Part shown: in pieces, positions 16,997 through 24,699 of the stretch
Position numbering within the stretch: the stretch's first letter is position 1
How the letters are laid out: every line of letters begins with the position of its first letter
IMG/VR virus record: IMGVR_UViG_3300009499_000148
Coordinates: 42,060-106,059 of that record
DNA length: 64,000 nt
Source: a virus
Direction: 5' to 3' (one strand)
The notes under the pieces: generated by a model
What the model saw: the letters and a program-made list of their open reading frames with translations, nothing else
Databases searched by the model: none
What the model was told of the DNA's origin: nothing
Made by a program: the position numbers and the translations under genes

Positions 16997-17877
16997 GGTA
17001 GGAATTCCTTTAATTTAGAAAAATCACCGCGCTTAACTTCTTTATCTGTTATTCTAACCAGCTTTAAATTATTGGTTTTAAACCAAGCATTTTGTTCACT
17101 GTCAGTGTGGCGTCTGCTATAGATGTTAATGTCTCGTTTTGTTTTTAACAAAGCTAATTCTTCGACTGTTCTGTCAAGGCCATGCCAATATACACCATCA
17201 AGCTGGATATACGCATCAACACTCTTGACATAAAAGTCAATAGGCCATCTATGAATGAATTTCTGATAAATGACATTGTCAATGCCAAATGTTGATTGTA
17301 GAAATGTCTCAAGCTTGGCTTCAGGTTTTGTTTTTTTTCCATATGTCCCATTTCGCTTCATCGTTTCATGACGTCTTTGATGAGCTTCTGGTGTCCAAGC
17401 TTCTTTAATTGACTTACTTTTTTTCTCTTTAATTTCTGGTCTATTTTGTGCTTCTTTTTGAATTTCACTTGCTTTTGCTTTATACTCAGGAGTACTATGT
17501 GAACGTTTAATAGACACACTTCGTTTTTGCACAACATCATGACGGTTTTGAGCTATTTTTTGAGCTTTAGAACGTTTTTCTTTGACATCTGGTTTCGATA
17601 ATGATTTTGTAATAGCAGCTATTGTTCGCTCCCTAATCTCTTGATTTTGCCAATTTTCTTTCGTCTTACTGACATTCATCGAATGAACTTTTCCGCCAGG
17701 TTTGTTTGCATTTTTTCGACAATCATCATTACAAAATGTATATTTCTGTTTAAGAAAATCAAGATTATGTGGTCTTATAAATGATAACGAGCATTGATCG
17801 CAAATAAAACGCATAACAGTTTTCTTTTTATTCTTTCTCGGATGTGAATACTCAATCGTCTCAAACTTTATGAACAT
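16993..17877 (-). CDS. Homing endonuclease with NUMOD-like repeats and Vsr-like nuclease
   Basis: 294 residues. A zinc-finger-like N-terminus (CDQCSLSF...CNDDCR) precedes five to six basic repeats (NRPEIKEKKSKSIK). The nuclease domain PIDFYVKSVDAYIQLDGVYW matches the copy at 2760-3638 closely, so the two are paralogues. Its stop overlaps the methyltransferase ATG. The start could be 17877 or an internal ATG at 17814; the first overlaps the upstream glycosyltransferase by 17 nt. AT-rich. Confidence 0.87.
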   Translation of the reverse strand: MFIKFETIEYSHPRKNKKKTVMRFICDQCSLSFIRPHNLDFLKQKYTFCNDDCRKNANKPGGKVHSMNVSKTKENWQNQEIRERTIAAITKSLSKPDVKEKRSKAQKIAQNRHDVVQKRSVSIKRSHSTPEYKAKASEIQKEAQNRPEIKEKKSKSIKEAWTPEAHQRRHETMKRNGTYGKKTKPEAKLETFLQSTFGIDNVIYQKFIHRWPIDFYVKSVDAYIQLDGVYWHGLDRTVEELALLKTKRDINIYSRRHTDSEQNAWFKTNNLKLVRITDKEVKRGDFSKLKEFLP

Positions 17878-19795
17878 TTCTCTTCATCCACTCTTCTATC
17901 ACTTTAGGATGTTTAATTTGACACCTTATGCTTGGTGTTGGCCTTGAAAAATCAACTCTCTGATGAAAAATCCATCCACCCATTTCTTTGCTCAACTTCT
18001 TTGCTAAAATGTCAATTTCATCATCACTGACGTCTGACCACTTCTTGTCGAAAAATTTATTGTTATCTGCAGTATCTTCTTGCTTAACGTCGTAAAGACT
18101 TTCCCAATGCTTTGACCAATAATTCTTATAAGTTTTTATCTTTCTTTCGATATTGAACCAACTATAATGATGCACTGACGGGAGGGCTTTCACAGCTTGA
18201 TTGAACCACTCTTCGAACTGTTTTAGTGCATCAGGATTGCTAAATGCAGCCTGCCGAACTTGTTCAACATCAGGCGTATAGAACGATGCAGCAGGGACAA
18301 CATCAAATGTATCATGTCTGACATAATCACAACCATCGCTTCCAGGAGCTGAAAATAATTCGCCGTCGCTGTCGAACTTTCTCAACTGTCGCGGAATACC
18401 ATGTGTAGTAGTTGGAGCGTTCCAACTCAATCGCCACTTCCAAACGTTGATATCCATTCTTACCTTGTCTGGCCCACCCCAATATTCAATCACTGGTAAT
18501 GAAAGAACAGGAATGTTTTTCGGAAGGATTTTTGCAACATCTCTAACCTTTTGATAATCATCTTCATGAACTAGTTCGTCGCTATCTTGCTGCCAGCATA
18601 ATGTTTTTGTGCAAAGCGACCGAGCCAACGCCTTTTGTGCTCCATCAAATACAGCAAACCTCTTATGGCTCCAGTCTCTCTTCTGCTGATGAATAACAAC
18701 ACGTGCATCAGATGCAGCTAACGACTGCAACTTTTCCCACGTTCCATCAGTTGAGCCGCCATCAACAATCACTACTTCATCACAAAACCCTAACATTGAC
18801 GTAATACACTCGACGAATGGATAATCTTGGCTTATACAATCTTTTGTCGTCGTATATCCAGATATCGTTGGCCTGTAGTCGATATCTGCTTTAATACCAT
18901 TCCAGAATGTCTCTCTTGCTGCATAGAGATACGCTTCTGTGTTGAACATATCATCAGTTTCAAACCAAAGTTCATGACGATGCTGAACATTATCATTCAG
19001 ATAAAGCTTACATCCAAGAAGTTTTGCTTCGATAACGAGGCGTGGACATGTATCTTCGCCTTTTGGAAGAAAGACAAGTCCTTCTGCTTGAACAAGCTCT
19101 TCAAGCATTTTTTCATAAGGTAGCCCCCAAACAACACGATGCTCAAGGCCATGCTCATTGCAGTATGCAACTGCATCATCAGTGCCCTTAACCCAAGACG
19201 GAGAACCACATACGATATTTCCCTTTCTAGGAAGTTGTTTTGCATTAAGAAGCTTAATTCTAGCGAATGTCTCATCATCAAATACAGATGAAAGTACCAT
19301 ATTGGGACGCTGTGATAGAAACGGAAATGCCTTATGATGTATATCCATCTGCTTTTCAGACATCCACCACAACGACTTAGCACCATAAAGAAATGCAGAT
19401 ACAAGCTTCCCTCTATCTTCGTTCTGACAATCACATTGAGTTTTCTCAATATCACTGTGCTTCATCGGAGAACGATAACGACAGAAGTGAAAATCAAAAC
19501 TGATAATTGAATAACTCATATTGCCAACAATTGTTGGAATGAGCTCTGTGTTCAAATTTGAAAAGTTTCCGAATATCCAGTGTTTCCCATGGCCTTGTTG
19601 TAATAGCTCAACAGAAACATCACGTGAATGAACACGATACACTTCAAATGGAGATGCTTTAATTAAAGCCTCTGTCGTTAGTTCTGCTCCTCCGTTATAA
19701 TCAGAAAGGAACATGTCAGAAACGACAACAACATCGCAGTCTGCAATCGACTTTGCTTTTGAAAAAAGATGTTCTGCTAAATTGATAATAGTCAT
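17861..19795 (-). CDS. Two-domain glycosyltransferase (GT4-like plus GT2)
   Basis: 644 residues, a fusion. The first half is GT-B-like (VVVSDMFLSDYNGGAELT, IVCGSPSWVKGTD, FLPKGEDTCPRLVIEAKLLG). The second half opens with SGYTTTKDCISQDYPFVEC and has EVVIVDGGSTDGTWE and WQQDSDELV, the GT-A Asp motifs of GT2 enzymes. Two catalytic domains in one chain could make successive transfers. It is the first gene of the operon as seen here; the 228 nt upstream hold no gene. Confidence 0.85.
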   Translation of the reverse strand: MTIINLAEHLFSKAKSIADCDVVVVSDMFLSDYNGGAELTTEALIKASPFEVYRVHSRDVSVELLQQGHGKHWIFGNFSNLNTELIPTIVGNMSYSIISFDFHFCRYRSPMKHSDIEKTQCDCQNEDRGKLVSAFLYGAKSLWWMSEKQMDIHHKAFPFLSQRPNMVLSSVFDDETFARIKLLNAKQLPRKGNIVCGSPSWVKGTDDAVAYCNEHGLEHRVVWGLPYEKMLEELVQAEGLVFLPKGEDTCPRLVIEAKLLGCKLYLNDNVQHRHELWFETDDMFNTEAYLYAARETFWNGIKADIDYRPTISGYTTTKDCISQDYPFVECITSMLGFCDEVVIVDGGSTDGTWEKLQSLAASDARVVIHQQKRDWSHKRFAVFDGAQKALARSLCTKTLCWQQDSDELVHEDDYQKVRDVAKILPKNIPVLSLPVIEYWGGPDKVRMDINVWKWRLSWNAPTTTHGIPRQLRKFDSDGELFSAPGSDGCDYVRHDTFDVVPAASFYTPDVEQVRQAAFSNPDALKQFEEWFNQAVKALPSVHHYSWFNIERKIKTYKNYWSKHWESLYDVKQEDTADNNKFFDKKWSDVSDDEIDILAKKLSKEMGGWIFHQRVDFSRPTPSIRCQIKHPKVIEEWMKRNVHKV

Positions 19796-19978
19796 TCAGC
19801 TCAATTATAACATGTGATAGTTCAACTGTTCAACAACTTGCTGATATTAAAGAGGTTATGACGTTCTAGAAGAACATTTACAAATTTATCAGACTAATTT
19901 TAATCAAACTAACTTTTGCGTGGTATTTGTTGTTCAACACACAACACAACCTGCTAGCGTTTGATTTCTTATTATCAA
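19796..19978. other. Intergenic region, likely promoter region of the sugar operon
   Basis: AT-rich spacer between the two-domain glycosyltransferase start and the hairpin terminator. No ORF with coding character was seen on either strand. It is the only sizeable gap upstream of the 20-kb sugar operon, so a promoter is expected here, but no strong -10/-35 pair was recognised. Confidence 0.35.
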
Positions 19979-20017
19979 AGGGCACGGCACCTGACGGTGC
20001 CAACAGCCCTCCCTTTT
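19979..20017 (-). terminator. Hairpin terminator downstream of phoH-like gene
   Basis: A nested perfect hairpin lies just past the PhoH stop: outer AGGGC/GCCCT and inner GGCACC/GGTGCC with a 4-nt loop. On the plus side it is followed by CCCTTTTTC and on the minus side by a short TTGATAA, so it could work in either direction. It separates the PhoH transcript from the sugar operon. Confidence 0.6.
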
Positions 20018-20023
20018 TCTATA

Positions 20024-21322
20024 TCATAGAATCTCAGCAGCAAGAGTCGCTAGCGCACTACGTTCTCCCTTAATGAGTGCGATGTGTGCAGCCATGGCAT
20101 GCTCTTTAAACTTCTCAGCCGTATACGTCAATCCGTTTGACAGTGCATCTATCTGTGGATTATCAACCTGTTCTATATCACCTGTCAGAACTATTTTTGT
20201 TCCTTCACCCACACGTGTTATGACTGTCTTGACCTCATGCGGTGTCAGGTTCTGTCCCTCATCAATGATGATGTATGCATTTGGAATAGACCTACCCCTG
20301 ATGTACGTTATTGCCTCAACCTCTATGATACCTTGGTCGAAATACATCTGCACCATATCACGCTTTCTAGAACCAAAAAGGAATTCAAGATTGTCCATGA
20401 TGGGCTGTATCCACGGTTCCATCTTCTCTTCTTTTGTGCCCGGCAAATAACCGATATCACGTCCCATTGGTTGTATCGGCCTAGATACGATGAGCTTACT
20501 GAACTTTTTCTCTTCTATGACCTGTTTAATGCCTGCAGCAAGAGCTAAAATCGTCTTACCACAACCAGCAGCACCAATCATAGTCGTCAGCTTAACGTTG
20601 TCATCGAATAGAGCATCAAGCGCAAATCTCTGCTCTTTGTTTCTCGGCTTCAACCCCCAGACGTCATCAACGTTTATGATTGGTTTAAGCGTTCCATCTA
20701 CACACTTTGAAAGACCAGACGTTGAGTGTCCGTTCTTGATTACGACGTATTCGTTTGGAAATAGGTCTTCATCGATGTTAAGCTTATCAACATCAAGCCC
20801 CTTGCTTCGATAAAACTCATCAAGGTTAGCCTTCGTCGTATTAACGACACGAACGCCTCCGTAGATGAGGTCGCTCTTTCCAATGTGATGTTTTAGATAA
20901 TCTTCACATTTCACGCCGAGCGCATCACATTTGATACGCATGCTGATATCCTTCGTTATCAGCCTAACGGGCTCACCAAGCTCTTTTTGAAGCTCCAGCA
21001 CTGCTGAGATGATGAAATTATCAGCCCTGTTCTTATCAAACTCTTGAGGGATGTCAGCGCTGAGCGTGCTTCTAATGATGCGAAGCGTTCCTCCACCTGG
21101 GAGCTTCACACCCTTCATCAGGTCTCCGGTGTGTCGAAGCTCATCTAGCACCCTGTTCGTGATGCGTGCATTTTTTCCTGCATCATCGAACCTATGCTCT
21201 TTGAGCTTATCAAGCTCTTCTAAGACTATGATTGGAATGACAACGTCGTTGTCCTCGAATGAATACACGGCACGAGGGTCGTATATGAAAACGTTCGTGT
21301 CGATGCAAAATGTCTTTTTCAT
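20024..21322 (-). CDS. phoH: PhoH-like ATPase with N-terminal PIN domain
   Basis: 432 residues in two domains. Residues about 1-140 form a PIN nuclease domain (FCIDTNVFIYD, PIIVLEELDKLK, RADNFIISA, with the usual Asp set). Residues about 220-432 form a PhoH ATPase with Walker A GAAGCGKTILA and Walker B YIIIDEGQN followed by KIVLTGD. The architecture is that of bacterial YlaK/PhoH2 proteins with RNA unwinding and cleavage activity. It is common in large phages; RNA turnover is the likely role. Confidence 0.93.
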   Translation of the reverse strand: MKKTFCIDTNVFIYDPRAVYSFEDNDVVIPIIVLEELDKLKEHRFDDAGKNARITNRVLDELRHTGDLMKGVKLPGGGTLRIIRSTLSADIPQEFDKNRADNFIISAVLELQKELGEPVRLITKDISMRIKCDALGVKCEDYLKHHIGKSDLIYGGVRVVNTTKANLDEFYRSKGLDVDKLNIDEDLFPNEYVVIKNGHSTSGLSKCVDGTLKPIINVDDVWGLKPRNKEQRFALDALFDDNVKLTTMIGAAGCGKTILALAAGIKQVIEEKKFSKLIVSRPIQPMGRDIGYLPGTKEEKMEPWIQPIMDNLEFLFGSRKRDMVQMYFDQGIIEVEAITYIRGRSIPNAYIIIDEGQNLTPHEVKTVITRVGEGTKIVLTGDIEQVDNPQIDALSNGLTYTAEKFKEHAMAAHIALIKGERSALATLAAEIL

Positions 21323-21383
21323 TCAATCTCCACCTGTGCAACATCTGAACGTGCACAGCAGTATGCATTACCATCATCTTTAG

Positions 21384-21647
21384 ATGAATAATGACGATGT
21401 TCCTGTCCCAGGAGACACATGCTTCTCAGCACATGCTCGATTTCGAGTCGAATGTCCGCGTGCAACATGCAACTACTGGATTGAAAACCCAGAGACGCAG
21501 AACTGTTCATTGCTAGCTGCCCAACATGGTGGTATGACTCTTGAAGCAATCGGAAGCTTCTTCGGTCTGACGAGAATGCGAGTCTGTCAGATTGAGAAGA
21601 ACATCTATCAAAAGATTATGACCCAGCTTGAGGAACATCAGTCTTAG
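21384..21647 (+). CDS. Sigma-70 region 4-like HTH protein
   Basis: 87 residues on the plus strand, divergent from the PhoH-like gene. The C-terminal half, MTLEAIGSFFGLTRMRVCQI, has the sigma region 4 layout (T-L-x-x-I-G-x2-x-G-x-T-x2-R-x-x-Q-I-E). The N-terminal CPRATCNYW and NCSLLAAQHGG recall the Cys-containing sigma-4-like proteins of delta-type proteobacteria. It is too short to be a full sigma factor. It may redirect host RNA polymerase or act as an operator-binding regulator. The 3' end overlaps the opposing gene by 32 nt. Confidence 0.75.
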   Translation: MNNDDVPVPGDTCFSAHARFRVECPRATCNYWIENPETQNCSLLAAQHGGMTLEAIGSFFGLTRMRVCQIEKNIYQKIMTQLEEHQS

Positions 21648-22083
21648 GCTCTTGTTTCTTTTTCTGAAACTTTCCTGACTGTTTCTTTTCAGCCTTCTGC
21701 TCTTGTGGCTGTTGAACATCAACACTTTCTGTCGTATCAACGCTCAACCCAAGCACTTTTGACTGCTCTTGCTCAATCTTAGCATCAGCTGGTGTAGCAA
21801 CATGTTTTGGTTGTTCAACCTCATGCTTCACATCATTCTGCTCCACGCTGCTTACGACGACCTCTGTCTCTACGACTTGTTCGACAACAACATGTGTGTG
21901 CTTAACAGATGTAATGATGTCAGGAGTTGCTTCAGGCTTGGGTGCCTGAGCAACAACCTGAACGTTGGCGTCAATGACATGAACATCGTTTTGGATGAAT
22001 TCACCCTTGTGCGTTGTCGAATAAGACTTGGTGTGGTCCAACCCCTTCACTTCAATGTCATGTCGAATGTGTCTTCGTGCCAT
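21616..22083 (-). CDS. Low-complexity, Val/Gln/Glu/Lys-rich hypothetical protein
   Basis: 155 residues, largely disordered in appearance: an N-terminal MARRHIRHDIEVKG segment, then repeats of V, T, E, Q and K (VVVEQVVETEVVV, PQEQKAEKKQSGKF), ending basic. No domain recognised. It lies downstream of the release factor gene by 16 nt and is probably co-transcribed with it. Could be a scaffold or binding partner; no evidence. Confidence 0.6.
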   Translation of the reverse strand: MARRHIRHDIEVKGLDHTKSYSTTHKGEFIQNDVHVIDANVQVVAQAPKPEATPDIITSVKHTHVVVEQVVETEVVVSSVEQNDVKHEVEQPKHVATPADAKIEQEQSKVLGLSVDTTESVDVQQPQEQKAEKKQSGKFQKKKQEPKTDVPQAGS

Positions 22084-22099
22084 ATGAACTAACTATACA

Positions 22100-22781
22100 T
22101 CACCAGAGCACTTCAAGCTCTCCTTTCATGACACGAGCTAAAGTTGCTTTCTTTCCTGTGATATGGTCATTCACAACATCATCTCGTTCTCTGTAAGTCC
22201 GACGCTTATCGCCGCGGGCTCCACAACCCACCATTTGTTTTCTATCAGAACTTAACTGTTGTGAAAATGATGTATCATGAATTTCTTTAAGACGTCTTTC
22301 AAGCTCATTCCATGCATTTGCTCTATTTTGTGCTTGTGAACGCTCGTTTTCAGATCTAACTTGTATTCCAGTCGGACGGTGTGTTAATCTACATGCAGTT
22401 GATGTTTTATTTCTGTTTTGGCCGCCCTTACCGCTTCCTCTCATAAAAGCTTCATCAACATCACTTGGATTAAGTTTAAATGTGCTTTTCGCACCGTCTT
22501 TAATAACAGCAACCGTGACAGTTGATGTTTGCACTCTATCTCTCTTTTCAGTCGGCGGAATTCTTTGCCATCTATGGCCGCCTGTTTCATTCTGAAATGA
22601 TGCATATGCACCATCGCCCTTCACTTTAAGAATGATTTGCCCATCATGCTCAAGTCTTTCAATGACGCTAAAGACGCCTCCGAGAACAAAACTTTTCATA
22701 CATCGCTGCCATATCCTGCGCTAATAATTTTGCATCTTGGCCGCCTTCTGCCGCCCTAATTTCAACCGCTATGATATCCAT
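22100..22781 (-). CDS. RF1-like peptide chain release factor with in-frame UAG and +1 frameshift signal
   Basis: Two overlapping frames that together read as a class I release factor of about 226 residues. Frame 0 starts at 22781 after GGGAGATAAC and encodes 37 residues (MDIIAVEIRAAEGGQDAK...), the start of RF domain 2 (EIRAGTGGDEA in E. coli RF1), then stops at UAG (22670-22668). After CUU, a +1 shift enters the second frame (SVIERLEHDGQ...KVKGDGAYASF), exactly continuing the RF1 alignment. Later motifs are HRWQRIPPTE (PxT, here PPT, the RF1-type stop-codon tripeptide), GSGKGGQ (peptidyl-tRNA hydrolysis) and RRTYRERDDVVNDH. Domain 1 (about 100-130 residues in host RFs) is missing. By family, it should recognise UAA/UAG. 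An ATG inside frame 2 at 22699 would give a truncated 199-residue form. Confidence 0.93.
22667..22681 (-). promoter_or_regulatory. Programmed +1 frameshift signal (prfB-like, with UAG)
   Basis: Read on the minus strand the site is GGAGG CGU CUU UAG C. In bacterial prfB the signal is AGGGGG UAU CUU UGA C: an SD-like stimulator, three nt, the slippery CUU codon, a stop and C. Spacing, slippery codon and following C are identical here; only the stop differs. The frame change it permits (0 to +1) is exactly the one needed to join the two halves of the release factor. Confidence 0.88.
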
Positions 22782-22795
22782 GTTATCTCCCTGTG

Positions 22796-22817
22796 TCAAT
22801 GGAACATGTCCCATTGA
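22796..22817 (-). promoter_or_regulatory. Hairpin in release factor 5' leader
   Basis: Perfect 7-bp inverted repeat TCAATGG/CCATTGA with an 8-nt loop, ending about 5 nt upstream of the SD of the release factor gene. It could control initiation or be the end of an upstream transcript; it has no T-run after it. Confidence 0.35.
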
Positions 22818-23056
22818 CTCGTCGTATCACTCTAATGCATTGATTATCTGTAGATGATAATCACATAGTCATAAAAATCGATGACTTGGAGTGTGTCAGG
22901 TGAAACAGAAGCTAAAATACGGGTGGGTCTTCATCTGAAGATGAGAGCGCAATATTCTTTGCATTAACTTGCTTATCTTGTTCAAGTTCATCATACGCTT
23001 TCATCATTAATACAATTTAAGTATAAAGTACGGTAAATAACACTACTGAAAAAAAA
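22818..23056. other. Leader region between tmRNA and release factor
   Basis: About 240 nt without a confident gene. It holds a second 7-bp inverted repeat (GATTATC...GATAATC, 22842-22862), a short palindrome TCATCT-GA-AGATGA near 22930, and an 8-T run right after the tmRNA 3' end. A 31-codon minus-strand frame (22912-23007) lacks an SD and is not called. Confidence 0.5.
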
Positions 23057-23348
23057 TGGAGCTGCCGGCGTTTGCAAGCCGGGTCCAAAAGACTTAGAAG
23101 CGATGTTCATTCACAGGTTTGGTGGGCTAAGCCCACGTTCCGTTGAAACAGATATGTGTCATAGCATTAACCCAAGCTAGACGGGTCTTTGCTTCGTTTA
23201 TCGGGTGTGCAAAGAGACCCGATGAATCACGCCGCGAGGCGTAGTTCAGATTCGAAATCGTTGCCGATTATCAATGTTGTCTTCTTAAGGGAAAAGACGG
23301 CCCACCTGCACATCGTATCATCATCCTCTGTCGAAACTTATCAGCCCC
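23057..23348 (-). ncRNA. ssrA: tmRNA (ssrA)
   Basis: Both tRNA-like ends match tmRNA. The 5' end is GGGGCUGAUAAGUUUCGACAG (E. coli GGGGCUGAUUCUGGAUUCGAC). The 3' end is CCGGC-loop-GCCGG then CAGCUCC-A, so the 7-bp acceptor stem is the same as in E. coli, with one G-U pair. CCA is not encoded; eight T follow. The tag frame at 23265-23227 reads GNDFESELRLAA then UGA, preceded by UAAUC (UAGUC in E. coli), and ends LAA like the host degradation tag. Paired segments after the tag (GGGUCU.UUUGC with GCAAAGACCC; GUGGGC with GCCCAC) fit pseudoknot and hairpin positions. At 292 nt it is short but complete. Confidence 0.93.
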
Positions 23349-23354
23349 AAAGAA

Positions 23355-23564
23355 TTACTCTGTCGCGGCGGCCTTCTTGGCCTCTGACACCGTCAACTGC
23401 ACAAGGTCATGGGCCTCCTTCTTTAGGACTCGAAGGCCCTTGCGAGCTCTGACTCCGGCTGACGAATTACCCTTAGCGTTCTTCAGGACGTCATCCTCAA
23501 TCGAAGCCACAAGGACCTTGAGTCGTTCCCACTGTTCAACAATCACTGCATTAGGTTCCTTCAT
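23355..23564 (-). CDS. Histone H1/Hc1-like small basic DNA-binding protein
   Basis: 69 residues from an ATG preceded by AGGAGG (7 nt away), so the longer upstream frame is rejected. The central KGNSSAGVRARKGLRVLKKE matches the GN-x-A-A-G-R-R-A-R-K helix of Hc1-type bacterial histone H1-like proteins. It is lysine- and alanine-rich, with an ending VSEAKKAAATE. It lies 6 nt upstream of the tmRNA 5' end, so the two may share a transcript. Likely compacts DNA or acts on nucleoid structure; family assignment moderate. Confidence 0.68.
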   Translation of the reverse strand: MKEPNAVIVEQWERLKVLVASIEDDVLKNAKGNSSAGVRARKGLRVLKKEAHDLVQLTVSEAKKAAATE

Positions 23565-23730
23565 TTTTGCCTCCTGCGTTCTTCTGACGCTTTTCACTAT
23601 ACACCCATGAGCGTGGGTTGTAATGTCTCGTTTTTTAAGCTCATCTTTTGTTTCATCACTGCGTCTCCATGACGGCCATCTCGACACACATTTAGTTGCA
23701 GATGAAAGAACGCTTAAAAACAACTTTTGT
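23565..23730. other. Spacer with hairpin between homing endonuclease and histone-like gene
   Basis: 166 nt with no convincing gene. It contains ACCCA-TGAGCG-TGGGT (about 23606-23621), a 5-bp hairpin that might end the endonuclease transcript, and the SD of the histone-like gene at its lower end. The longest frame passing through (to 23747) has no coding character before the internal ATG. Confidence 0.4.
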
Positions 23731-24699
23731 TCATTTTTTTGTCTCATATTTCAACTTGTTCATGCTTTCTTTTAGTTCATCACTGATTTTATTAAAGCTT
23801 TCTTTTGAAAAATCAGTGATTCTCATCAATGAAAAACCCAACTTCTGTGCTAGCTCTGTTTTAAGCTTATCATTCAAAGCGATGCCCATTACTTTTGAGA
23901 TATGCTTAGCACTAAATTTTTTATCAATGCAATGCTGAACATCATGCCAACACTTACCGTCGATTTCAATCAACAAATTAAGTTGTGGAATATAGAAATC
24001 GTATAATTTCCATGCTTTACGTCCTGATTGTTTTGTGTATGCAATCCTATACTGTGCTACGTAATTTATACGTTCATTTAATAATTGTTGTTCAAACATA
24101 AATTCTGGAAACGATTTAGCTTTCTTTCGATATAGAGAAAGCTCTGATTCTGACATGATTTTATTGTCTAAAATCTGCTTAATGACCTTTTCTTTACTTA
24201 AAGAAACGATTGATACTATCGTGGGAATTGATGCTTTTTTTGTTAAAAGTTCGTTTATTTTTAAGACAGTAAGTCTGTCTACTTTAATGAAACGTCCGTT
24301 GTTCGGGCCTGCCGTATTACCGAAGTTATTTTCTGGCTTATACGATTTGTTCTTTGCACGTGTTATAAGCATGTTTTTTATGCTTGTTGGATTGAGCATT
24401 GGGCTTTTCCAATCTGGATTGTTGGCCCTCCATGTCTCAACTTGACGTTTTTTTCTATCATTTTGGTTAACAAGCAACGAACAAATTTTTCCTCTTGTTT
24501 CTTTTAACACGTGCTCATCAACACAGTTTTTGAGTATTCGACGTATGATACCTCGATTCGTATTATAGCGTTTCGCAATATCATCCATTTTCATTAGATG
24601 ATTAACGTATAAATCAACGATAACACATACATCATCATCTGTTAATGTAGATGTAGTCTTACGAAAAAAACGTTTACTGAATATTTCTGTTAGCTTCAT
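23731..24699 (-). CDS. Homing endonuclease with HTH and Vsr/DUF559-like nuclease
   Basis: 322 residues, AT-rich. The N-terminal third looks like an HTH/NUMOD recognition segment (MDDIAKRYNTNRGIIRRIL, a sigma/recombinase-like turn). GPNNGRF near residue 133 is a NUMOD3-like motif. The C-terminal YDFYIPQLNLLIEIDGKCW and later LMRITDF fit a Vsr-type nuclease core with its acidic residues. Its ATG overlaps the helicase stop (ATGA, 24696-24699), so it is coupled to that gene. Confidence 0.83.
   Translation of the reverse strand: MKLTEIFSKRFFRKTTSTLTDDDVCVIVDLYVNHLMKMDDIAKRYNTNRGIIRRILKNCVDEHVLKETRGKICSLLVNQNDRKKRQVETWRANNPDWKSPMLNPTSIKNMLITRAKNKSYKPENNFGNTAGPNNGRFIKVDRLTVLKINELLTKKASIPTIVSIVSLSKEKVIKQILDNKIMSESELSLYRKKAKSFPEFMFEQQLLNERINYVAQYRIAYTKQSGRKAWKLYDFYIPQLNLLIEIDGKCWHDVQHCIDKKFSAKHISKVMGIALNDKLKTELAQKLGFSLMRITDFSKESFNKISDELKESMNKLKYETKK

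Noticed and set aside
22100-22699. Release factor as a plain 199-residue protein starting at the internal ATG
   Set aside because: The 37-codon upstream frame aligns to RF domain 2, has a strong SD and ends at a prfB-like frameshift site; the internal ATG lacks an SD and leaves domain 2 incomplete.
22912-23007. 31-codon minus-strand frame (MMKAYDELEQ...) upstream of the release factor
   Set aside because: No SD and no recognisable sequence; it is not the missing RF domain 1 by alignment. Kept only as a note in the leader region.
23565-23747. N-terminal extension of the histone-like protein to 23747
   Set aside because: An AGGAGG lies in front of the internal ATG at 23564 and the upstream part lacks any conserved character.
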